NCBI GenBank assembly: GCA_023480605.1
Contig: JAMCWS010000012.1
Span: forward strand, 1-7,195
Direction: 5' to 3'
Source of the DNA: a bacterium
GTDB taxonomy: Bacteria > Sumerlaeota > Sumerlaeia > MVZB01
DNA length: 7,195 nucleotides
The notes under the pieces were generated by a model that worked only from the letters and a program-made list of their open reading frames with translations, did not search any database and was not told the origin of the DNA. The translations under genes and the position numbers were made by a program. This document shows positions 1-5,688 of this stretch, piece by piece; position 1 is the stretch's first letter; the number at the start of each line of letters is the position of its first letter.

Positions 1-2068
1 GGAGGCCCGGCAGGTCGCGCATGCGGGCCTCGAGCAGGGGAGCGTAATGATAGAGCGTGGCGGTGTCGGGGCTCTGCAGCGTGAATTGGTATTGGCTTTT
101 CGTCAGAACGCCGCCGATGCGGATGGGCGGCAGGTTCTGCATGTAGACGCGGATGCCGGGCACCTGGGCCAGCTTCGGCCGCATGCGCTGAATGAAGTCG
201 TCGACCGAGATGCGGCGCCGCGCGCGCGGCACCAGGCGCATGAAGATCCGGCCGGCGTTGTCGCCCGTGACGCTTGATGCCAGAGATTCGACCGCCGGAT
301 CCTGAAGCAGCACTCGGGCCACGGCGCGCTGGTGACGAACCATGTCGTCGAACGAGGCGCCCTGGGCCGCCTCGGTGACGGCGAACACCTGGCCGGTATC
401 CTCGCTGGGCAGGAAGCCCTTGGGGATGGTCACGAACAGCCAGGCTGTAGCGGCCAGCAGCACCGCGAACAACGCCACCATCACGGGCCCCCGGCGCAGC
501 ACTCCCTCAAGCGACCACTTGTAAGCGCGCTGCATGACGTCGAAGGTCCATTCGAAGAAGGCGTAGATGTGGCCGTGGCGCCGCTGGCGCTCGGGGCGCA
601 GGTAGCGGCTGCATAACATCGGCGTGAGTGTGAGCGAAATGAATCCCGAAATCAGGATGGCCGTGGTGATGGTGACGGCGAACTCGTGCAACAGGCGGCC
701 GATGAGGCCGCCCATGAAGAGCACCGGAATGAAAACGGCCGCCAGCGACAGGGTCATCGAGACGATCGTGAAACCGATCTCGCGCGCGCCGTTGAGCGCG
801 GCTTCGGTGCGGCCCTCGCCCATCTCGCCGTGGCGGACGATGTTTTCGAGCATCACGATGGCGTCGTCGACAACGAAACCCACCGACAGGATGAGGGCCA
901 TCATTGAAAGGTTGTCGACGCTGTAGCCGAACAGGTACATGACCGCGAAGGTGCCGATGAGGGACATCGGCAGGGCCAGACTGGGAATCAGCGTCGCCGA
1001 AAGGGTGCGCAGGAAGGCGAAGATCACCAGCACGACCAGCACGATGGTCAGGAGCAGGGTGAACTTGACGTCGCCCACCGAATCGCGGATCGAGGCCGAG
1101 CGGTCATAAAGCACCTTGATGTCGATCGACGGGGGGATGTCGGCGCGGAACGTCGGCAGCAGTTGTCTGACGGCGTCGACCACGGCGACGGTATTGGTGC
1201 CCGGCTGGCGCTGGATGGCCAATACGATGGCCCGCGTGTCGTTATACCAACTGGCCACGCGGTCGTTTTCGACGCTGTCGATCACCCGACCCAGCATGTC
1301 AAGCCGCACCGGCGCGCCGTTGCGATAGGCCACGATCAGGGGCCGGTAGGCGGCGGCGTCGAACAACTGGCCGTTGGCCTGGATGGTGTAGGCCCGGTTG
1401 GCGCTTTCGAGATTGCCCGTCGGCAGGTTGACGGTGCCGTTGCTGATGGCCTGCCCGACCTCATCGATGCCGATCGAACGGGTAGCCAGCGCCCGGGGGT
1501 CGAGTTGGACGCGCACGGCGTATTTCTGCGAGCCGAAGACCTGGACCTGGGCCACGCCCTCGACCATCGAAATGCGCTGGGCCATGAAATTCTCGGCGTA
1601 TTCGTCGATCGTCGAGAGCGGCTGCTCCGCCGAGGTCAGCGAAAGATAGAGAATGGGCTGATCGGCCGGATTGACCTTGCGGTACGTGGGCGGGGCCGGC
1701 ATTTCGCTGGGCAGCAGCGCCCCGGCCTGGGCGATGGCCGTCTGCACGTCCTGCGCGGCGGCGTCGATATTGCGACTTAAATCGAATTGGAGCGTAATCT
1801 GCGTGTTGCCCAGGCTGTTGGTCGACGTCATCGTATCCAGGCCGGCGATGGTCGAAAACTGGCGTTCGAGCGTCGTCGCGACGGCCGACGCCATCGTTTC
1901 GGCGCTGGCGCCGGGCAGGTTGGCCGTCACCAGAAGGGTCGGAAAATCGACGTTGGGCAGGTCGCTGACGGGCAGCAGCCGGTAGCCCATCGCGCCGGCC
2001 AGCAGGATGGACAGCATGACGAGGGTCGTCATGACGGACCGTCGGATGAAGGGCGCCGCCAGGTTCAT
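1..2068 (-). CDS. RND efflux permease, MdtB/MdtC-like (HAE-1 family), C-terminus outside the window
   Basis: Inner-membrane proton/drug antiporter subunit of a tripartite efflux pump. Only the first 689 codons are present; the family usually has about 1,030-1,060 residues, so the last third lies beyond base 1. Visible order: TM1 at about residues 12-34; a large periplasmic porter loop at about 35-333 with the family stretch TYRKVNPADQPIL (128-140); then TM2-TM6 at about 335-486. TM4 carries GFVVDDAIVMLENI (397-410), where D401 and D402 match the proton-relay Asp407/Asp408 of AcrB. An amphipathic linker follows, then TM7 at about 528-547 and the GFLPSEDTG motif (551-559) that opens the second porter loop. 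The ATG at 2068 overlaps the TGA of the adaptor gene (ATGA), so translation is probably coupled, and the N-terminus (MNLAAPFIRRSV) is of normal length. The PADQP and SEDTG signatures favour the MdtB/MdtC branch over AcrB or heavy-metal CzcA; the substrate cannot be read from sequence. Family assignment is firm, subfamily likely. Confidence 0.95.
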   Translation of the reverse strand, partial: MNLAAPFIRRSVMTTLVMLSILLAGAMGYRLLPVSDLPNVDFPTLLVTANLPGASAETMASAVATTLERQFSTIAGLDTMTSTNSLGNTQITLQFDLSRNIDAAAQDVQTAIAQAGALLPSEMPAPPTYRKVNPADQPILYLSLTSAEQPLSTIDEYAENFMAQRISMVEGVAQVQVFGSQKYAVRVQLDPRALATRSIGIDEVGQAISNGTVNLPTGNLESANRAYTIQANGQLFDAAAYRPLIVAYRNGAPVRLDMLGRVIDSVENDRVASWYNDTRAIVLAIQRQPGTNTVAVVDAVRQLLPTFRADIPPSIDIKVLYDRSASIRDSVGDVKFTLLLTIVLVVLVIFAFLRTLSATLIPSLALPMSLIGTFAVMYLFGYSVDNLSMMALILSVGFVVDDAIVMLENIVRHGEMGEGRTEAALNGAREIGFTIVSMTLSLAAVFIPVLFMGGLIGRLLHEFAVTITTAILISGFISLTLTPMLCSRYLRPERQRRHGHIYAFFEWTFDVMQRAYKWSLEGVLRRGPVMVALFAVLLAATAWLFVTIPKGFLPSEDTGQVFAVTEAAQGASFDDMVRHQRAVARVLLQDPAVESLASSVTGDNAGRIFMRLVPRARRRISVDDFIQRMRPKLAQVPGIRVYMQNLPPIRIGGVLTKSQYQFTLQSPDTATLYHYAPLLEARMRDLPGL

Positions 2069-3468
2069 GGGCGCGCCCCTTCGGACGCGCGTCCGCCGGG
2101 CGCACCCGACTTGGGCGCCTTCGTCGCGGCGGTCATCCTGCTCGGCGAAAGCGTCGTTCCGACCGCTGCCACGCCCCCTTCCAGTGTCTTCTTTTCGACG
2201 ATCCGCGAGCCGTCCACGAGGCGTAATTGCCCGTCGACCACTACCTGCTCACCCGGCTTCAGACCCTCGTTGACGATGACGCGGTCACCGACGGTCTCGC
2301 CCACCGTCACCCGACGCAATTCGACCGAGTTCCCCTCTTTGACCACGAAACAGTATGAACCCGTCTGGCCGGATTGAATGGCGGCGACCGGCGCGAGGAC
2401 GGCGCCGGGCACGACGGCGATCGCCAGGCTTACCTCGACATACTGGCCCGGCCATAACCGCTCATCCTCGTTCGGGAAAAGCACATCGAATTGGATGGTT
2501 CCCGTGGCGGGGTCGGTCTGGTTGTTGATAAAGTTCAGGCGGCCGACGATCGGCGCCTCGGGGTCGGCCGCCGCGCTCGATCCCGCCTCCTTCCCGACAT
2601 GGTCGCCCGCGGCGTGGCGCACGGTCACGGCGACCGGCCCCTTCCGCATCGCTTCCCGGATGGGATCCAGATACTGCTCGGGCAGCGTGAAGGAAACCTT
2701 GATCGGCCGGATCTGGTTGATGATGACCATGCCGGTGTCGGCGTTGGCCTTGACCAGGTTGCCCTGGTCGACAAGGATGGCGCCCAAGCGGCCGTCGATC
2801 GGGGATGTGATCGTGCAGTAAGAGAGTTGCAGGCGGGCCGCATCGATGGCCGCCTGATCAGCCTGGATGGCCCGTTCGGCGCTGACGATGGCCGCCTCGT
2901 CGGCGCGCACGGCGGCGTGATATTGATCGGCCGTGGCGCGCAGAGTGTCGAACTCGTCCTTGGAGATGACGCCGGTTTCGAACAGCTTGCGATTGCGTTC
3001 GACCTCGCGGTCGGCATGGTCGCTCTGGACCACGTCGCGCGACCGATTAGCCTCGGCCTGGCTCTTGAGTGCGACCTGGCGCTGCAACTCGGCCTCGGCC
3101 GCGCGCAACGCCGCTTCAAAGGGGCGGGGGTCGATCTCGAACAGCAGATCGCCGCGCTTGACTGCCTGCCCGTCCTGAACGGCGGCGCGGACAATCACCC
3201 CCTCCACCTGCGATTTAACCGTCACCGTGGCGTTGGGTTGGACCGTCCCGATGTTATGCACCTCGATGGGCACAGTCTTCTGAATGACGTTACCCAACAC
3301 CACTGGAACGGCCGGCTGGGCGGGCGGCAGGTCGGTCGAACCCGCCTTGTTCGGCGAGCAGCCACCCATCAGCATCAAGGCCAGGCCCAGCCAAAATGCC
3401 CCGAGCATCACCGCGCCACGAGCTTCGCCCTGGGACCGCCACGACTTCGGCCGACAGACAAACACCAT
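2065..3468 (-). CDS. RND efflux periplasmic adaptor (membrane fusion) lipoprotein, MdtA-like
   Basis: Periplasmic adaptor linking an RND permease to an outer-membrane channel; 467 aa. A hydrophobic signal segment (about 21-35) ends in LMLMGGC, a lipobox-like site with Cys37 as the likely lipidated residue (Met at -3 is a mild deviation). Then come the first half of the lipoyl/barrel-sandwich domain (about 80-115, KSQVEG, DGQAVKRGDLLFEIDPRP) and a long alpha-helical hairpin (about 116-215, turn near ETGVISKDEFDTL). The second lipoyl half follows (LSYCTITSPIDGRLGA, 215-230, and QGNLVKA), then a beta-barrel (about 253-350, NQIRPIKVSF, DPATGTI, RLWPGQYVEV) and a membrane-proximal domain (to about 425). 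The last 40 residues are a low-complexity Ala/Gly/Ser/Pro tail. These motifs match the MdtA type closely. The ATG at 3468 has AAGGAG 12 bases upstream, a long spacing; Met21 is an alternative start that would leave a shorter signal peptide. It is the first gene of the pump operon and overlaps the permease by 4 bases. Confidence 0.95.
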   Translation of the reverse strand: MVFVCRPKSWRSQGEARGAVMLGAFWLGLALMLMGGCSPNKAGSTDLPPAQPAVPVVLGNVIQKTVPIEVHNIGTVQPNATVTVKSQVEGVIVRAAVQDGQAVKRGDLLFEIDPRPFEAALRAAEAELQRQVALKSQAEANRSRDVVQSDHADREVERNRKLFETGVISKDEFDTLRATADQYHAAVRADEAAIVSAERAIQADQAAIDAARLQLSYCTITSPIDGRLGAILVDQGNLVKANADTGMVIINQIRPIKVSFTLPEQYLDPIREAMRKGPVAVTVRHAAGDHVGKEAGSSAAADPEAPIVGRLNFINNQTDPATGTIQFDVLFPNEDERLWPGQYVEVSLAIAVVPGAVLAPVAAIQSGQTGSYCFVVKEGNSVELRRVTVGETVGDRVIVNEGLKPGEQVVVDGQLRLVDGSRIVEKKTLEGGVAAVGTTLSPSRMTAATKAPKSGAPGGRASEGARP

Positions 3469-3469
3469 G

Positions 3470-3483
3470 ACTTCTCACTTCTC
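3470..3483 (-). repeat. Tandem 7-base repeat GAGAAGT x2 in the adaptor ribosome-binding region
   Basis: Read on the minus strand, two perfect adjacent copies of GAGAAGT lie between the Shine-Dalgarno core and the start codon of the adaptor gene; the first copy overlaps the last three bases of AAGGAG. With one copy the spacing from AAGGAG to ATG would be 5 bases, with two copies it is 12. The repeat is seen directly; any effect on translation is inference. Confidence 0.75.
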
Positions 3484-3498
3484 CTTAATGCCCGCCAT
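3475..3498 (-). other. Possible 7-codon leader ORF (MAGIKEK) before the efflux operon
   Basis: On the minus strand an ATG at 3498 opens a 7-codon frame ending in TGA at 3477-3475, six bases before the adaptor start. It contains the AAGGAG of the adaptor gene, so ribosomes translating it would cover that site. Its own upstream region is G-rich (GGGGGGCGACGTTT) without a clear SD. A frame this short arises easily by chance, so this is recorded as a candidate only. Confidence 0.15.
3481..3486 (-). promoter_or_regulatory. Shine-Dalgarno sequence of the adaptor gene, unusually far from its start
   Basis: The minus strand reads AAGGAG here, a strong match to the anti-SD sequence, but 12 bases separate it from the ATG at 3468. 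The gap contains the second copy of a tandem 7-base repeat, which may explain the long spacing. It also lies inside a 7-codon upstream reading frame. It supports the start at 3468, though expression may be below optimum. Confidence 0.5.
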
Positions 3499-3532
3499 AA
3501 ACGTCGCCCCCCGAGGGCCGGATCCTATCTGT

Positions 3533-3538
3533 ATTATA
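3533..3538 (-). promoter_or_regulatory. Candidate -10 box (TATAAT) for the efflux operon
   Basis: A perfect TATAAT on the minus strand sits in one of the few AT-rich patches of the window and would place the transcript start about 55-60 bases before the adaptor ATG. No good TTGACA-like -35 hexamer is visible 16-18 bases upstream, so it may need an activator or be used by another sigma factor. The next upstream bases form the palindrome ATTCGAAT (3538-3545). Confidence 0.45.
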
Positions 3539-3547
3539 TTCGAATTC
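3538..3547. promoter_or_regulatory. Short overlapping palindromes beside the -10 box, possible operator
   Basis: ATTCGAAT (3538-3545) and GAATTC (3542-3547) are overlapping perfect palindromes next to the candidate -10 box of the efflux operon. The position, inside the spacer of a possible promoter, would suit a repressor site. They are short and AT-rich, so chance is a real alternative; no regulator gene lies in the window. Confidence 0.2.
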
Positions 3548-3644
3548 ATCCATTAACGCCACCGGGTCGTTGAAGCCCGCTCCGGATGGCGAGTCTGTCC
3601 CCGATCGCCGTGGTTTCGCCTTTCGGCGGATGGGAAACTTGTGA

Positions 3645-3650
3645 TCTAAT
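3645..3650 (+). promoter_or_regulatory. Candidate extended -10 element for the secreted-protein gene
   Basis: TCTAAT matches TATAAT at five of six bases and is preceded by TGA (3642-3644), giving the TGn extended -10 form. The transcript would start about 80 bases before the ATG at 3739. The -35 region (about 3621-3627, TTTCGGC) is weak, which fits an extended -10 promoter but does not prove it. Confidence 0.35.
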
Positions 3651-3726
3651 CGGCCGTGACATTCGCACCCCGTCCGCGCCAGTCGGGGCGCCGCCGACAT
3701 ACCGCGCCATGCAATGCCCCGCCACA

Positions 3727-3733
3727 AAGGAGT
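3727..3733 (+). promoter_or_regulatory. Shine-Dalgarno sequence that fixes the start of the secreted protein
   Basis: AAAGGAG lies 5 bases before the ATG at 3739. The open frame extends upstream to an ATG at 3586, but this site together with the signal peptide that begins at 3739 makes the downstream start the right one. Confidence 0.85.
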
Positions 3734-3738
3734 CTTCG

Positions 3739-5532
3739 ATGAAACATTGCGCGCCATACATATGGCTGCTGTTCTTCGCCTGGCCGGCGCCGGCCGTCGC
3801 CGAGGTCATTCAGACCTGGGATTTCACGCAGGAGACACTCGGCTGGACGGCCAACGCCAGCATCGCCAATTTCCAGTCCACGGCCGAGGGACTTGACTTC
3901 GATTGCACGGCCGTCGACCCCAACGTCACCGGTCCGGCGGTCGATTACGGCGGGGCGTCGACCGCCCAGGTGGTCATCCGGATGAGAAGCAACGCCGCCG
4001 ACGGCCGCGGCAAGCTCTTCTACGGCACTTCCTTCAATGAGGCCAACAGCCGGGCTTTCACCGTCACAACCGATAACCTGTGGCACGAATATACCGTCGA
4101 CATCCCAGCCCTGGCGGCGGGGGCGCGCCTGCGCCTCGACCCCTGCGACGGCACCGGCCACGTGACGGTCGCCTGGATCGAGGTGCGCGGCACGGCGGGC
4201 ATGCCGACCGAACTGCGCCTCGACAACGGCACGATCATCATTGGGATGAACACGGCGCAGTATGGCGGAGCCATCACCTACCTGTCGCTTTCGGGCGCCA
4301 ACCGCAACCTGATCAACATTCACGACCGGGGGCGCGAGATCCAGCAGTCCTATTACGCGGGCCAGTCGTTGGACCGCCGGGCCGAGGGGCAGTCGGCGAA
4401 CTGGTCGCCCTGGCCGTGGAATCCCATCCAGGTGGGCGACGCCTTTGGCCACTCCTCCGAGGTGCTCGAGGCGCGTATCGAGGGCGGCGTCGCCTACACC
4501 AAAACAATCCCGCTCCTTTGGGACATGAACAACGAGCCGGGCAAGTGCATCATGGAGCAAAGGACGAGCCTCGATGGCAACGTCGTCCACGTGCACAACA
4601 AGCTGACCTGCTCGCGCGACCCGGGCGACATCTGGACCGAGACGATTTCCCGCAGCCAGGAGCTGCCGGCCGTCTACACGATCGCCGATTGTTATAGGCT
4701 CTTCACCTACGTCGGCGACGCGCCGTGGACCGGCGAGGCGCTGACGCGCATCATCAACAATCCCAACGACGGCTTCATCTGGGACGCCTTCACGGCCACC
4801 GAGCGCTGGGCCGCCAACGTCGACGACAGTGGCTTTGGCGTCGGAGTTTATAATAAGTTGACCGCTTCGTTCATCGGCGGGCTGGCGGGGTCGCCCTACG
4901 GCGGCCCCAACGACGGCTCGACAGCATACATCTCGCCGATCCGCAACGCGGTGCTCGCCCGCGACTCGGTTTACGAATACGATTACGACCTGATCGTCGG
5001 GACGCTTGAACAGATTCGCCAGTATGTTTACGACCATCCGCCGGATAATAAATTCGGCGCCGAATATTGGAAATTCGACACGGACGGCGACTTCGAGGAC
5101 TGGAGCAGCAATAGCGGCGTCACCGGCGCCGAGGTCTCGGGCGGCTGGCTGCGATTCGACGTCAGCGGCAGCGACCCCATCTGGAACTCACCGACGACGA
5201 TCATCGCGGCCGGCATGAACCATTATCTTCACGTGCGGCTCAAGAACGGCACGGCGGGCACGACGGCCCAGCTTTTCTGGGCCAACGCGGCCGGAGGATT
5301 CGCCGCCGCGCGTAGCGTGACGATTCCGATAACGGCCAATGACACGGCCCCTAAAGACTATGTCGTCGATCTGGCGGCCGATCCCGACTGGACCGGCACG
5401 ATCACCCGGGTGCGTTTCGATCCGGTTCCCAGCCAGGCGGGCCATTACGAAATCGACTATATCGCGATCTGCGCCAATCCCGACACGCCCGAACTCTCGG
5501 CGACCCGTGCGCCCTGGGCGCTGTTCCGATAG
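3739..5532 (+). CDS. Secreted multi-module protein with two beta-rich end modules and an unassigned central domain
   Basis: 597 aa, exported. The signal peptide has a hydrophobic core (about 8-15) and a likely cleavage site APAVA|EV after Ala21. Module A (about 24-152) opens with TWDFTQETLGW and ends with VTVAWIEVRG. Module C (about 443-579) opens with YWKFDTDGDFEDW and ends with YEIDYIAICAN. The two share a pattern: W-x-F start, a conserved Trp some ten residues on, an LF(Y/W) strand, a Y(T/V)VD strand, an R(L/F)DP motif and a final I(E/D)xI-type strand, as in carbohydrate-binding-like jelly rolls. The central region (about 156-432) is beta-rich and aromatic, with IQQSYYAGQ (201-209), WSPWPWNPIQVGDAFG (222-237), SGFGVGVYN (364-372) and YEYDYDLIVGTLEQIRQYVY (412-431). 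I cannot name this family; a mutarotase- or glycosidase-like sandwich is a guess. No membrane anchor or sorting tail is visible. It lies upstream of, and in line with, a sulfatase gene, so a role in binding or processing a sulfated glycan is plausible but inferred. Confidence 0.9.
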   Translation: MKHCAPYIWLLFFAWPAPAVAEVIQTWDFTQETLGWTANASIANFQSTAEGLDFDCTAVDPNVTGPAVDYGGASTAQVVIRMRSNAADGRGKLFYGTSFNEANSRAFTVTTDNLWHEYTVDIPALAAGARLRLDPCDGTGHVTVAWIEVRGTAGMPTELRLDNGTIIIGMNTAQYGGAITYLSLSGANRNLINIHDRGREIQQSYYAGQSLDRRAEGQSANWSPWPWNPIQVGDAFGHSSEVLEARIEGGVAYTKTIPLLWDMNNEPGKCIMEQRTSLDGNVVHVHNKLTCSRDPGDIWTETISRSQELPAVYTIADCYRLFTYVGDAPWTGEALTRIINNPNDGFIWDAFTATERWAANVDDSGFGVGVYNKLTASFIGGLAGSPYGGPNDGSTAYISPIRNAVLARDSVYEYDYDLIVGTLEQIRQYVYDHPPDNKFGAEYWKFDTDGDFEDWSSNSGVTGAEVSGGWLRFDVSGSDPIWNSPTTIIAAGMNHYLHVRLKNGTAGTTAQLFWANAAGGFAAARSVTIPITANDTAPKDYVVDLAADPDWTGTITRVRFDPVPSQAGHYEIDYIAICANPDTPELSATRAPWALFR

Positions 5533-5563
5533 GATCGGCGCTCGGGCAAACCCAAGGCGATCC
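5532..5563 (+). terminator. Hairpin directly after the secreted-protein stop, possible terminator
   Basis: GGATCG (5532-5537) pairs perfectly with CGATCC (5558-5563), and an inner GGG/CCC closes a CAAA loop (5544-5553), with small bulges and further C:G and T:A pairs between. The hairpin starts on the last base of the stop codon. No T-tract follows, so it may act as an mRNA 3' stabiliser or weak attenuator, not a classical intrinsic terminator. Confidence 0.3.
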
Positions 5564-5578
5564 CGGCAAAATCACGCA

Positions 5579-5617
5579 GTCCTTCGGCCTGAAAGCCATT
5601 GACGAAAAACGAAGGAC
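5579..5617 (+). repeat. 8-base inverted repeat in the gap before the sulfatase
   Basis: GTCCTTCG (5579-5586) and CGAAGGAC (5610-5617) are perfect inverted copies separated by 23 bases. In RNA they could form a stem whose 3' arm sits just before the ATG of the small frame at 5629. A 10-base direct repeat, CCTTCGGCCT, also occurs at 5581-5590 and 5667-5676, the second copy just before the sulfatase start. No function is assigned. Confidence 0.4.
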
Positions 5618-5628
5618 GGGGCGTAATA

Positions 5629-5688
5629 ATGGATCTGACTCGCCGTATTCAAGGCGGAAAGGAAGCCCTTCGGCCTCGCCCATCATGA
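5629..5688 (+). other. Possible 19-codon leader ORF overlapping the sulfatase start
   Basis: An ATG at 5629 opens a 19-codon frame (MDLTRRIQGGKEALRPRPS) whose TGA at 5686-5688 overlaps the sulfatase ATG at 5685 as ATGA. A purine-rich AAGGA (5612-5616) lies 12 bases before it. The sulfatase start has no well-placed Shine-Dalgarno of its own (the nearest, AAAGGAAG, is about 19 bases away), so translational coupling through this frame is conceivable. It may equally be chance. Confidence 0.25.

Noticed and set aside
1163..2377. Long plus-strand frames (1163-1780, 1787-2377) and a minus-strand frame (1461-2105) over the permease gene
   Set aside because: The permease frame runs uninterrupted from 2068 to base 1 with conserved RND motifs, so these overlapping frames are shadows.
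2491..3573. 360-codon open frame on the plus strand opposite the adaptor gene
   Set aside because: The minus-strand adaptor has unmistakable family motifs throughout. This frame has no recognisable domain and is a GC-driven shadow.
3586..3738. Upstream extension of the secreted protein to an ATG at 3586 (51 more residues)
   Set aside because: The extension has no Shine-Dalgarno and would bury the signal peptide. The ATG at 3739 has AAAGGAG at good spacing and begins a classic signal peptide.
4080..4697. 205-codon plus-strand frame inside the secreted-protein gene
   Set aside because: It is Arg/Pro/His-rich, overlaps in another frame and lacks any domain signal.
3646..5037. 463-codon open frame on the minus strand opposite the secreted-protein gene
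   Set aside because: It lies wholly antisense to a gene with a signal peptide, a good Shine-Dalgarno and clear domain structure. Its translation is low-complexity Val/Arg/Gly/Ala-rich, as expected of the complement of a high-GC coding strand.
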